NCBI GenBank assembly: GCA_035236585.1
Contig: CP141136.1
Location: 48,625,136-48,689,135, forward strand
Origin: Warburgia ugandensis
Lineage: Eukaryota > Streptophyta > Magnoliopsida > Canellales > Canellaceae
Length of the DNA: 64,000 nt
Direction: 5' to 3'
A program made the position numbers and the translations under genes. The notes beneath the pieces are model-generated. The model searched no databases. It was not told the DNA's origin and saw nothing but the letters and a program-made list of their open reading frames with translations. Below are positions 23,865 through 35,990 of this stretch, piece by piece; position 1 is the first letter of the stretch; every line of letters starts with the position of its first letter.

Positions 23865-25003
23865 ATCCAGAAAATCTGCATCATACTTGACAAATCAAGC
23901 ACATATGACTACTTTAAAACTCATAGTAATCAGTTAAACTACATATCTATCATTTCAAACCACTAAATGTATTATATTTCAAATGTCTAGCCCAAAGTGT
24001 AAAAACAAATCATAGTAAAACAATTACCATTAAATGTCTTTTGTCAACCCCTGTTCAGTAGGGATCAGTATTTACAGGATCACACAAGATGCTCAAATCA
24101 TATAATACATAGTGAATATGACCAAGATAGCAATGTCTAATTTAGAAGAATCAATATGTACTGAAATCCCAATGATAACACCACTAATAAAGTATACAGG
24201 CCAAAATACAATGTCGATAAAACTTAAAGATAGTTAATAGGAAAATTACTAGAATTCCAATTATCATCAAACCATAGATCAATAAATATGTAATCTGGCA
24301 AAACCAAAAGCTATTCATGCTTTTTCAAAAGTATAACTAATCAATTCATAAGTGTAAATAATTCATTTCGTCTCAAATCAAACTTAAGTCGTGATTATGA
24401 AAATCATTCTCATACTCGTTAGGTGAAAATCCACAAGAAAAGATAGGTGTTCTCAAATCATCGTAATGACCAAAAGAATTTAGTAAGCTTGGCAAACCAA
24501 TGTACTCAAAACAAACAAAACCAAATCAAGGCATATAGTACTAAATCCATGCCCACATCACCATGGAAAACTAATTGCTCTAATCGTGGTGACATACAAT
24601 CTTGCTACCCTGGATGAGGTTTAATGCTCGAGACATGACCCATGTAAATACCACATAGAAACTAGACACCTATGCTTGTAGGGCCCTACCATCACTCGCA
24701 GGTGACTACCATGGCATCTATGTTTGCTCGGGGATACTGGCATGAACCTTAACTCACCAGACCTCATGGGGCCTACTCGGCTACATCTCAAAGCAGTTCC
24801 ACATGAGAAGATACTCCTACTGCCTGCCATCTCTGTAGCAGGGTTGGTATCAAATCATCTAAAATCTTAGAGGTCAGTGGCCAACTGCACCTCTTGGCAT
24901 AGGGTCTTAGGACTTACAGAATACATCAAGCCTCTAAGACTTACTATACAAAGTAGGCCTTCCTTTAGGTCTTATAGCACACAACAAGCCTACAAGCAAT
25001 CTA

Positions 25004-25341
25004 GGACTTAGGACACTCTTAGAGTGCCTACCCAAAACATCGATGAAATCCATATCCACCAGGTCTTATAGCTACTCATAGAGCACATGCCTAATGTATC
25101 AACATATCCATATCCATTAAGATTTACGGGCACTAGTAGAGTGCCTACCTAAACTATTGATGAAATCATAAACATCATGGCTTATAGCTGCTCATAGAGT
25201 GCCTGCCCAAGTATCCACAAAATTGCATCCGTCAAGACTTATGGCCACTCATAGAGTGCCTGCCAAAAACATCGATAAAATCATAACCATTAGGACTTAT
25301 AGTCACTCACAGAGTGCCTACCTAATGTATAATCACCAACA
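25004..25341. repeat. Tandem array, six units of about 58 bp, in LTR A
   Basis: Units start near 25004, 25062, 25121, 25179, 25236 and 25293. Each begins with a variant of GGACTTATAGCCACTCATAG, then AGTGCCTGCC and an AT-rich stretch such as ATCGATAAAATCATAACC. Partial, more diverged units extend left to about 24895. The other LTRs carry only single related blocks, so the array expanded locally. Confidence 0.75.
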
Positions 25342-27489
25342 AGATCCACATCATACATCTTAAAGCATATAATATAGTGTGCATACTTTATGCAAAACCA
25401 TGTATCTCAAATATTCATTTTCAAAGCATGTCTCACTAGTCAATTCAACTCATATTCATATATATATAAATCTTATCACATGACTTACATCTCTATGCAA
25501 ACCATGCATTTCATGCATATACAATTCACAATCTCCTCATGTCTTACAAGTAAAGCAAACATTTGAATACTTTGGACTAAAAAATTCATTGTCTTTCAAA
25601 ATTAGGTTTGCAACATGAACTTAAAGTCATATATGAATCTACATGCTTTCGTTTATAAAAATATCAGCTAAAGAACATATGATAGATCATGAATCTACAT
25701 GTAAATCATATATGCAAAACATGTATCAAATCATTGATATGATAATTCAAACCATTCTAAACCAAACATAGTTTCTCAAACCATTTTCTCATTTTGAAAT
25801 TCATTTGAAACTTGGTAGTGCGAAATTACCTACCTCTTACAATGCTCTCCTATTTTGATTGCATCAACTTAAACCAAACATCAAATCATCTCAAATCAGT
25901 CTCCTCATCTCGCATCGAGCAACATGTAAATAGCCAATCAATACAAAATTTTATTATTTTCAGTTCTCATATTTAAACTTTGTTTTCTTAATATCAATAT
26001 CACTTCATATGAATTAGACCACCATTATGATATGATATTCACCCTCTAGACTAGTGATCCCAGCACTAAAAATTATTAGTTCTTGATTTCTCTCATCATT
26101 GACTTCTTATTAGCTAATGAATCATGTTCTGGTCTGTTAATTTATTTGATTTTCATTTCTAGTCAATGAGCAAGACTCAAATGAAGTGGTTCAAGTTATA
26201 ATAAGCCTTTAGTCATCAATGACCTAAATGTTTACTGAGTTTTATTATACACTTTTAGGTCCCTAATGAATTTATGTTATGCTTTAACAATTCAAGTCAT
26301 TGTAAAAACATAAAACTGTTAGGTTTACGATCTATCATTGTTTAATAGCTAATAACTTAAATTAGTTTATCATTTAATGGTCAAATTTTCCAAATCTAAT
26401 ATTTTACTGTTACATTGAAAGGCCAGACACATATATATGATTACATCCATGTGAAAGCTACCATTCATTTTCCCGATCATTGGTCCAACAGATGGAAGTG
26501 GTTTGACTTAGTGTTCTCAAGGTCTGATCCCATATTCTCAGTAATGTAAGATCGAATGGCTGAAATAATTTGATCAATTTTCATCTAATTTCCACAATTT
26601 GTCATATCTAAATAAATTCAAGGTCTAGGAACTCGTCTGTGGCATTTAACAATTAATCAGATGGCATAGGTTCACTATTTAAACAATGACAGATCTGACA
26701 TACTAGATCATCTAATCTGTCTCACCTTGAACTAACAAAACTCGAGTTATTCTATCAATTTCAACAATGGGGAACTTACCAATAGCAATTGATCATTGAT
26801 TAGATGTTGCCAATCATTGCTCACACAATAACAGATTAGACGGCTCAGATTGTCTGACCTGTTTTCCAACATAGATTGTCAATTTAGTCAAATCCCAACC
26901 TAAAAACTATATGCACGAGCATGGCATAAATGTCAAGTGAAAACTATGTACGCATGTGTGTAGATAGTTGTCAAGTGGGAACTGTACACGTACTTGTAGA
27001 TTGCACGTACATGCGTACAAATGAATGTTTCAAATTCATTTGCATGGGGGCAGTTGTGCGGAGGTTAGTGAAAACTAAAGTGCTTTTATGATGACCTGAG
27101 TTTTTATGATGCAATTTTATAATAACAACAAGATCGATCTCTATTATAAAATAATTTTTACAAAAAGGATGTAGTGAAAGTTTTCTTTTAATCAAAACTT
27201 TTGTATAAATACCCCGAGTGTCATTTACAAATCTTGGTGAACAGATAATGCATAAGGTCGTGGCATGTTTTAGACAAAACATAAAAATGAATAATTACTA
27301 CTCCCAAGATTGTTAATCACAGCCCAAGTTATACATAAGCACTTACAACCAAGTTTACATCAAATACAAAAGGGTTACTAGATAAGTCCTCACTCAGCCT
27401 TACTTGTGCTCACTTGACTATGGCCCTAACGCTCTTTGATGCTCCTTCTAATTGTACTTTGTTTGATCTAAAAAAATGATGGATTGGGT

Positions 27490-27508
27490 TGAGTATTTAT
27501 CATACTCA
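27490..27508 (-). other. Conserved LTR hairpin (copy 7)
   Basis: TGAGTAT pairs perfectly with ATACTCA across a 5-nt loop, about 400 bp from the LTR end at 27089. Confidence 0.6.
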
Positions 27509-29117
27509 GTAGGTAACCTGATACTACTATTTTGAATACACGACATGTGAGAGGAGTTATGCTAAGCCTATTTATAAGAACACGCAATTCTATTTTTTGG
27601 GTAAACATAGGTATGTATGTATAAACTGTGAAATTCATAAATTAGCAAGATAACTATTACTAAAGCAGTAACAGTAAATCAACTCATGCATGCATATATC
27701 TCAGCAAGCAAACTAATAATAATAGTAGTTATAAAAATCTTAAAATACTAATTATTTAAGGTAGATGAGAGCGTCATCATGAATCTTTCAGTAAACAACT
27801 CAAACTGACTAGTCACGAGTACTTGCATACAACCATCTCAATGTTATATGCATATTGATAGAAACTGAAATCATAGGGTCAACTATGCTCACAATCAACA
27901 CACAGCTAGAATTGTGTGGCTCCTATATCTAGAGATCAACCCACCATAGCCTCCACAGCGACTATGGTTGTCCTCAAAAAGGGTGCCGTGCACATCTCTA
28001 GTGGTCATCCCTGTTTACCACAACAGTCGAGGAAGGAACAATGCCATTTTAGCAGTGATACCATCCACTTTTAGTGGTAGAGGCCAGGAGGCCAACCCCA
28101 TACATAAACAACCTCTCAGCATAGTACCCACTAGGCTCAATATCCCAAAAAATACAGATACATGAAACCCTAATCTCAATCATCATAAATCATGCAATCT
28201 ATGTAATGAGTTTCAAAACATGAAGCAATGCATATAAATATGTATATATATTCTGAATCTCAATCATCACAAATCATACAATTTATGCAACCAGATCCAT
28301 GAAATCTTGGGTTGATCTTCGCCTAATGATGTCCTAAGGCATCTAATTAATCAATTAATGAGATTCGAGCATAGTTGACCTCATAGATCCATGAAATCCC
28401 TATGGGTTTTAGGCTATAGTCATCTTGACTACTCTCATGATCCCAAATTTTATTGTATAAGCAAATCCATTTTTTAATTATAAACGCAATGGTTCTTTTA
28501 GATTGTCAATCGGAGTTATATAGCCTTCTTAATTACATTTTTAGTGTTGCGAATCCACAAACAAACCAGATTTAACAGTACTAGGCCTGCGCGTCACAGT
28601 TCCTAGGACGCATGTGTGTCCCAGTTGAACCATGATGACACTCGCATGATCACACACTCTTGAAGGACACCCCAGGGCGTGCGTCCTGGTCGTGCGTAGG
28701 GTGACCTGGATGGGATGGTTCAATCTGGACCGTCCAATCATCCCAGCCTCGAATCAACGCCCAAGATGCCATGATGCATGGACTGTCTTGGGTTTTCTGG
28801 GGTTTTGGGGTCCCACGAATGCATTGGGCTGCTCAGATCTAGCATCTGAGCTGCCCAGGTGGTGGATTTGCAATAGATCCACTGCCCACTGGTTTCACCG
28901 GCGATTCATCACCCAATGAGACTAGATTTGGTCGGGATCTGGGGGAAAATGAAGAGGGAAGAGAGAGGAGAAGAGTGGGGAGGAGGATAATACTTGGGAA
29001 GCCCTTGATGTTGCGCGATGAAGGCCTTGAATGTGGCTACAAACCATTGTTGCTGGAACATTCTTGGAAGCGATTTGAGGGGAAGAAAATGTGATTTTGG
29101 AAGAGGGGGTGGAGGGG

Positions 29118-29124
29118 ATTTATA
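29118..29124 (-). promoter_or_regulatory. TATA box in LTR B, duplication unit 1
   Basis: TATAAAT on the minus strand, within CTATAAATCCCCTCC, in a GC-rich setting like that of the solo LTR promoter at 12067. Confidence 0.5.
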
Positions 29125-29846
29125 GAGGGAAGAAGGTGGTGCCATCCCATGGCTGTGCCACCATTTTTCAATGCCGCACTGCAATGGCGGTGTTGTGCAC
29201 CAACTGGCTAGAGGAAGAGAGTTATATAGCCTTCTTAATTGCATTTTTAGTATTGCAAATCCACGGACCAACTAGATTTAACAGTATTGGGCCTACGCAA
29301 CACAGTTCCCAGGATGCATGTGGTCTCAGTCAAACTACGACCTTACTCGCATGACTGCACATGCCCAAAGGACACCCCAAGGCATACGTCCTGGTTGTGC
29401 GTCGTAAAAGTTCATCTTTGACGTGTGCGTAGGGTAACCTGGATGGGACGGTTCAATCGGACCGTTCAACCATCCCAGCCCCGGATCAACACCCAGGATG
29501 CCACGATGCATGGACTGTCCTGGGTTTTCTAAGGTTTTGGTGTCCCACGAACTCGTTGGGTGGCTCAAATCTCTCATCTGAGCTGCCCAAGTGGTGGATC
29601 TGCAATAGATCCACTGCCCATTGGTTTCACTGGCGATTCATTGCTTGGTGAGACCAGATCCAGTCGGGATCTGGGGGAAAAGGAAGAGGGAAGAGAGAGG
29701 AGTAGAGTGGGGAGGAGGATCATACCTGGGGAGCCCTCAATGCTACATGATGAAGGCCATGAATGTGGCTGCAAACCCTTGTTGCCAAAACGTTCTTGGA
29801 AGCGATTTGAGGCGAAGAAAATGTAGTTTTGGAAGAGGTGGAGGGG

Positions 29847-29853
29847 ATTTATA
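29847..29853 (-). promoter_or_regulatory. TATA box in LTR B, duplication unit 2
   Basis: A second copy of the TATAAAT site with the same flanks, from the tandem duplication. It is the one nearer the LTR U3 start. Confidence 0.5.
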
Positions 29854-31593
29854 GAGGGTAGAAGGCAGGGCCGCCATTTTTTCTATGTCGCACTACAATG
29901 GCGGTGCTATGCACCTACTGGCTGGAGGAAAAAGATGACAATGGAGGGGGGTGTCGTTATCAAAATGACCCCTTACGTTTTCCAGTTGTCTTGTTTTTAA
30001 ATGACATTTACCAAATTGCCCTCCATCTTCAACAGCCCATAACTTGGCCATACGAACTCCGTTTTCAGTGTTCTTTGAGCAGTTGGATTCCATTTCGAGT
30101 GTAAAATCTAATGATGAGGATATTTCTCACAATTTCCTTTGTTTCATAGGTTAATTAAAATAAAACATCCAACCACCTATTAAGATGATTAAATATCTAT
30201 TGATCTTCATAATTTTCTAAAAGAAACAAGCTATAACTAATTAGCACATGGCAACCATCATGATTGATCGTGGTTATAAAAGTGATACAATAAGATTGAA
30301 AATTTTGAGTCATTGCAGCTTTAAATCCATTTGCTAGCCTTTGATTGGAAAAGAAACTTGTTTTAGCAAATTAAGGCCGCAAGTAGTTGGATCTATCACC
30401 ATGGCCCTCGGATCGATGATCAGAACTCAACGGCATTACTGGAGTTCCGATCAATCTCCGATTGCCATGAGATTATCAAAAATCATCCTTAGATCTCAAT
30501 AAAATAACTAGATGTACATGCATTTCCTCAAAACAGAAACAAATCAAGACAAAATAAAGATGGGTTTGGGAAAAACTTAACTCCACATTGGAAAAATGGT
30601 GACACTCACTAGCATTCGTCACTGTTGTTGATGTACTGTGTTTTCTGGAAAAATGGGTGGGATTGTCTCCAATAAGCCACCAAAACAACTCAGATCTTGA
30701 CTATATTTTAGTGTTTCGGTGGTTCTAGGCATGCAGTGGAAGATGACTAGCTCGGATCAATGATCCGAGCTGTCATTGTCTCCAACAACACCCTACAGGT
30801 CAGGCCATGAACCTAATGAAAACTTCTCCCATCATAATGGAAACATAGGGCTTTTGTTCCTCTCTTTGTGCAAAGTAAAATGAATGGTTGGATTAACAAT
30901 CCAAGCTACCATTGTTGTTGTCAAGCTCCTTTTTTGGAGACCCAAAAAACCCCCAACTTTTCTTCTCCAGTGTGGTTTGGTTTTTCGGCGCGCAGGTCTC
31001 GTTTCCCGCTCTTCTTTCCTCTCCTTTCTCTCCTTCCTCTTTCCCTTCTTCTTCTTCTTCCCTCTCTCGTCAAATTTCCTCGTGCTTGTCGGGTTTGGGA
31101 AACAGACCCAACTTCTGTTTCATGTTTTGTTTAAGTGGGGAGTGCCAATATCAAATATGGCCCCTCCTTTAAGTCTTCAAAATTATTTCTTTTAATTAGT
31201 TTAAGATGTTTAAGTATGATGTTTTTCTTTGGTCAACACATTATAATTTCAGTCCAAATGGTATGAATGCTACTCAGATGGCTTTTCAAGGACTTTTTGC
31301 TGTCAGACCCAGATTTCTGCAATGTGGGTCCCACTTGTGAAATTACCAATTTACCCTTCATAAGAAAATTTGTAATTTATTTGTCTGAACTTCGATTTCA
31401 GCAAACTTAGTGTCATTGGAATCGTCTTTTCAAATAGAATCCAAATATGAAGGTCTCTTCACTTGAATTGATTTTGATAAACGTTTCACATAAAAAGCTC
31501 TAGAAATTAAAATTTTCAATATTCTCTTTTCATCCCAACTTACCATAATGTAAAATTTACTTAAATTCTAATTTACAAATTTGGGTTGTTACA

Positions 31594-33887
31594 TTCTTCC
31601 CTCTTTAAAGGAATTTCATCCTTGAAATTATTTTCATGTCATCTTCCAAACAATTCTAGAAATCTTCATTTCGTCATAAATTTAATTTTTGATAAGTAAA
31701 AAACATATTATTCCCTTTTTCAAACTCTAAACATTTACACTGCTCATTCATATAACCTTTCAGTTGCTTTAAGGAATAAGGAACAGCCTTTGCTGTGCAC
31801 TTTAATAGTCGACCTTTATTTGCTAACCCATCAATAATATTATGTAATTTCAGTCAAATCAATAATGTCTCCAATCTTTAAGATACGATCATAACAATCA
31901 CCCATCAATCATGGGTAGTATAACTTGCTTCACACTTTCTAAATAATCATTTCTTTGTTGAAATAAGTTTCAAAAGTAATTAACTCATAATTAAATACAT
32001 CCTATCATATGTCATCTTATTTCATATCAAGGGATTCCAAAGCTAATAAATTAAGTACAATAATATCACTTATCATCTCTTTATGTCAATGATGAAAGTT
32101 TCTTACATGTAGATTTCTAATGATTACTTTTTCCATGACTTGCACTCCATTTCCTGTAGTAACTTCTACTTTTTTTTAGGAGCACCATTATGTAGATATG
32201 ATTCCCGTTCCTTTTCTTAAGTAATTGTTATAGACTACAAATTTTTTGCTTTAGTAAATACACTCGCATTCCTTAATAAGGCATCTATCAGTCTTCTCAA
32301 CAATGATAACATGCATTCATATTGAAGTCTTAACTTAGTCAAAATGCATCATTGGTTCTCTATATCATCAAAAGAAACTCTTACATCCTCATTGTCATCA
32401 TTAAATATATAATTAATCAATCCACTCCTGAAATTATAAGGAAGTCTCCAAAATGTTTCAAAAAGATTCAGTTGGCCTCTATTCACCTCTCCATCATAAC
32501 TAAGATTTGTTACAAATGTCTATATGTAATTTAGTTCACCCAACCCTGTCAGAATTCTATAAAGGATACTAAATTACACATATACTATCTACACTTTAAG
32601 AAACTCATATGATATGGAAGAAAGCATAAAATTACTATCAAATGATATCTTAATAGGTATGTCATATGTATTCAAAGTATATCTTCTATCTCTATATCTA
32701 ATCTTTATGAGATTTTTCTTCTTTCACCTTCTTTGGATACTGTATGGTGATGTGTCCCATCTCTCTGCAAATGTAGCACTTGAAGCTGCTACAGTGTTTG
32801 CTTGGATGATGGTTCTTGCATTGTGGACATTTTTTTTTAAAATATATATACTAGTGATCTATTCCTGTTTCCAAATTGCCACTCTTGTAGAGGATGGGGA
32901 CTTGAGACCTATATTAGTTGTTTTCCTCTGTTGGCATGCCCACTTGTGCTGGTATCCTTTTTCCACTTTTGTCAGTCTCCCAATGTCCTTTGATAATCCT
33001 TCTCAAAAAGAGAAGCCAACACTACTGCCTTTGCCATAGTAACAGGTTAAAACCCTATAGCTCAATTTCTCAACCTAGAGTTTAATCCATCAACAAATTT
33101 CTTCGTAGCCCTAGCCTCTGTGATACATACCGTGGGTACAAATCTATGAAGACAAGTGAATTTGTTCTCATATTGTGTTACCGTAGAATTTCCTTGCTCC
33201 AAATTCATGAATTCTCACTTTTTCTTTTTTCACATGTCATGGAAAATACTTTTCATAGAAGGCAGCTTTAAATTCTTCCCAATAAATGACATCTTTTCCA
33301 TCAAAATTTACTTATTCTGCCATTTTTTACCAAAAGGCCACTTCTCCTATCAAGATAAAGTTAGCCATTATTACTTTTCTATTATCTAAAATTTTTCATT
33401 ACTTTCATGACCTTTTCTACTTCCAAAATTCATTTTTTTACTGAATAGGATTTACTCACTCCAGTGAATGATGGGGTTAGCTTCATGAATCTTTCCAATT
33501 GAGTTTCCTCTCTTTCATTAGCTTTATTAGGTGTTTCTATTCTAGCTCTTATTTCTATTTGTGGCGTATTTTAGAAAATCTGACCTATGTACTGCATGAA
33601 CATTTGCACTGTCTCAATTGATGGAGCTCCTTGCTCAAGGAAGTTAGCAATATTATTCTTATACCTATGGTTCATACATTTACTCCTCTTAGGTGGAATT
33701 TCAGTAATTTCACATGTACACAACTCTAATTGAGTACTTATACTCTAGTTATCCACATTTTCAATGTGATGTCTACTTTCACTTTACACTAATTCTATAT
33801 AAGTGTTTTCTTTAATTGCTTAGACTACAACATAAATTTCTCTCAACATTGTTGACTATTCATGACTTTTCATTGTAATTGGACTCT
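31594..33887 (-). mobile_element. Internal remnant of Tekay-like element, no 5' LTR
   Basis: This belongs to LTR B: a purine-rich tract and pol-end-like sequence at 31594-31640, then about 1 kb with no recognisable pol domain (31640-32690), then gag (32690-33690) and a short leader to 33887. There is no TGGTATCAGAG-type primer site and no second LTR before E2 gag resumes at 33888. It is therefore internally deleted (no PR, RT, RH or IN recognised) and truncated at its 5' side. The frames 32352-32534 and 32614-33389 on the plus strand are antisense shadows. Confidence 0.65.
32690..33690 (-). pseudogene. Tekay-like gag, degenerate
   Basis: The minus-strand translation, with frameshifts, gives NNIANFLEQGAPSIETVQMF near 33600-33690, then ERFMKLTPSFTGV near 33470, then QGNSTVTQYENKFTCLHRFV and RATKKFVDGLNSRL-like codons near 33050-33200. 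These correspond to the conserved gag core of Tekay/Del elements. A zinc knuckle follows, with its first Cys at 32776-32778: CYICREMGHITIQY, where the last Cys has become Tyr (TAT at 32737-32739). Not translatable through. Confidence 0.75.
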
Positions 33888-34675
33888 ATTTGATGGACAA
33901 GACATGGTGATGTGGGCTGGGCTAGAACATATTGCACAAACCTCTAGTTGAGGTTTAAGAGATGTGGCAACCATAAAGGATTGAAGCATAGATTCAAGCT
34001 TGTCTGCTCTACCATTGTATTTGTCCATTCTTGCTAGTACAAAGTTGAGTTTATGGGATAGATTAGTATGCACTCTTGTCTCATAGAGGCCCTCTCTCTT
34101 GGTGGGCTAGTTGTTTCTATCTCTTCTATTTGAATAATCCCATTTTGGGAATTATCTACTAGAGTTTGAAAGAACTCCCAAGCCTCACTCTCATCTTTTA
34201 ACATGAGGGTCCCTCCACTAACTACATCTACCATATGTCTAGTTTGAGGCATCAATGACTCAAAGAAGTGTTGAACTTGTTGCCATTTTTTGAATCCATG
34301 ATGTGGGCATTTCTGCAGCAGTTCATTCCACTATTCCTAACATTATTAATATTGTTCAAAAACATTCTAAATAATTGGTCCCCTGTATTGATGGAAGCTA
34401 CCTCTAAGGAATTTAGCCATGATTTGGCTTTATCCTTGAGTGAGAAAGGGAATAGCCTAAGCCTAACAGAATTATCCAAAAAATTTCAAAACCTAAATGC
34501 GGTAGAAATATCAAGGAACTCCTTCATATGTAGTTAGGTGTCTTCTAGGTCTCGACCACAAAAAGTGAGGAGCAATTGTATGATTCTTGGCTATGCAGGA
34601 TGGGGTGTTGAGTTGCATTGGCTCCTAGAAATCTCTAATAGCTTTACGCTTGACTTTTGTTGGTGGTTTTGCCAT
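33888..34675 (-). pseudogene. E2 gag, N-terminal part
   Basis: Athila gag on the minus strand. A start is proposed at 34673-34675, giving MAKPPTKVKRKAIRDF, which aligns with the start of E1 gag. Then come SCIAKNHTIAPHF-type codons and the core (34252-34537) with NSVRLRLFPFSLKDKAKSWL and NSL, typical of the retrotransposon gag domain. The zinc knuckle CAICSSPAHITMSCP near 33900-33938 keeps all four ligands (C-X2-C-X4-H-X4-C). Stops occur near 34635 and 34500. The gene is cut at 33888 by the composite insertion and continues at 23229. Confidence 0.85.
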
Positions 34676-35966
34676 AGGGATAGGAACTTGGTTTCTTTCC
34701 CCTTATCTTAAGCTACGTTGAATCTCTGGGTTGTAAGGTGTTAACTCTAGGTTTTGAGATCAATGCCCTTGCATAAAGTACACTAATCTAAATGTTGACT
34801 CTAACTTTATGTGATGCACAATCAAATCCTAGTATCCACTAATCAAGCAGTATTTTGATTGTCTTTGCCTAGTGCATAGGTAAGAGCTTCTTATACCTAA
34901 ATCTAAATAGCTCCTTCTTTTGTCTAAGGTTGACTACTACTTACCAGTTAGGTTCTGATCAAATTGGTTTATGGAATCCTTTTTCTAAGAGACTTTTAGA
35001 CCTTGACTAAGGTCAACAGAAGGCATAGAAAAATCACTTGGATTTTAAGACACTCGTTGTAACTACAATTCGTGGAAGCTAATAGAGTGACAATAGATCA
35101 CGTCCTTCTAAAAGGGCCCTATGAGCTTGATACCCTAAGTCTCTTTTTACTTGATTTTAAATTAATATTCAAGGGTTGGGATCGTGTCATACAAGGATAT
35201 TGATTGATTTCTAGGTGTGCCAAGAAGGTGGTGATGAAATCCAGATCTTATCTTATAAGCATTCCTATGGAGCTCTTACTATCATTAATTTCATTCCACC
35301 ATAAAGTTGTAAATATGCACTACAATACAAAAGTAAACTAATGGCTACCTATAGGCAACTTAACAAAGTGCCAGGCCCCTTAACAGATAGGACACAATAA
35401 CCATGTAGCCTATGCTTTGGTTATAGCTGAGCTTAGGATAACCTTTGTTAAATAAGTACATGACTAATGCAACAATCCTACGTAAAGATGTGACAGTTAT
35501 CAATGAATGGTCCTAATCTATATGAATTATACTAACATCTAAATGAAAATTACTAAATGCAAATTATCCTAAGAATTAAAAATTGAGTGAGAGATGCTCA
35601 CAGTGAGGAATCCAATAATGATCAAGTGTGGACCACCATATCCCACACTTATCTTGTATTATTACAACCCATTTAAAATTGAATAATAAAGAAATTAAAA
35701 TTACAAATGGGCTTTCCTACAATTTCACTCAAATCCTAATCTAGGAAAGCAATAAAACAAAATCTAAGATGATGAAGTTGGGGCCCACATGATCACAGCT
35801 GCTTCTTTGACAATTTTCCTTGCACAAAACTCAAAGAAATATGGTCAATATGAGGAAAATAGCAAATAGATACAAAAATAAAGCAAAAATGCTAATCTAA
35901 TGCACCCTAAACTTAGACTAGAGGAAAATAACCTTAAGTATCGAACACTAAACAAAATGTTGCAAC
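34676..35966 (-). other. E2 leader between primer site and gag
   Basis: About 1.3 kb of AT-rich DNA without a recognisable frame, between the primer site and gag. The length agrees with the 1.2-kb leader of E1 (41055-42279). Long leaders are usual in Athila elements. Confidence 0.6.
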
Positions 35967-35984
35967 TCCCCAGCAATAGCACCA
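35967..35984 (-). promoter_or_regulatory. E2 primer binding site (tRNA-Asp type)
   Basis: The plus strand reads TCCCCAGCAATAGCACCA, matching the 3' end of plant tRNA-Asp (TCCCCGGCAACGGCGCCA) at 14 of 18 positions. All four differences are G-to-A or C-to-T. It is 6 bp from the LTR end at 35991. Confidence 0.8.
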
Positions 35985-35990
35985 ATAACT

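Larger units (their letters stand above)
23230..27088 (-). repeat. Tekay-like LTR A, truncated at its U3 end
   Basis: A minus-strand LTR whose 3' end lies at 23230, starting TGTAGTGAGATCGATCTC on the plus strand. It is similar to LTR B, including the GATCGATCTC block, CTCAAGTGTCATTT near 23320 (CCCGAGTGTCATTT near 27214 in B) and the hairpin region. It stops at 27088, where LTR B begins, without reaching a recognisable U3 start. It contains a (GT)n run at about 23839-23864 and a tandem array at 25004-25341. The internal sequence differs enough from B to be another subfamily. The frames 23772-23966, 24621-24830 and 26971-27282 are not credible genes. Confidence 0.65.
28513..29934. repeat. Direct tandem duplication of about 0.7 kb in LTR B
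   Basis: Unit 1 is about 28513-29218 and unit 2 about 29219-29934. Both start GAGTTATATAGCCTTCTTAA and both end in CTGGCT(A/G)GAGGAA. Shared landmarks include the GACACCCCA(A/G)GGC block (28668, 29372), the GTGAGAC/ATGAGAC-AGATTTGGTCGGGAT region (28916, 29648) and the GGGATTTATAGAGGG TATA region (29116, 29845). The copies differ at many single bases, and one has an extra short segment near 29400, so the duplication is old. The frames at 28541-29854 are products of its GC-rich sequence. Confidence 0.85.
27089..31593 (-). repeat. Tekay-like LTR B (3' LTR of a truncated element)
   Basis: On the minus strand it begins TGTAACAACCCAAATTTG and ends AAAACTCAGGTCATCA, so both termini are recognisable; length 4505 bp. 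Immediately right of 31593 the plus strand reads TTCTTCCCTCTTT, i.e. a purine-rich tract on the minus strand, followed by CATCCTTGAAATTATTTT, the usual pol-end/PPT context of Tekay elements. It is therefore a 3' LTR. No target duplication is apparent against its left neighbour LTR A. It contains a tandem duplication of about 0.7 kb (28513-29934) and the hairpin at 27490-27508. Confidence 0.75.

Noticed and set aside
25004-25341. CRISPR-like regular repeats
   Set aside because: Units are degenerate and continuous, without unique spacers between conserved repeats, and the sequence is a plant LTR.
28541-29854. Many frames of 60-120 codons on both strands
   Set aside because: They repeat in both units of the tandem LTR duplication and have no recognised motif.
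32614-33039. Open frame of 141 codons with hydrophobic, membrane-like stretches
   Set aside because: It is antisense to the Tekay-like gag (zinc knuckle on the other strand at about 32737-32778).
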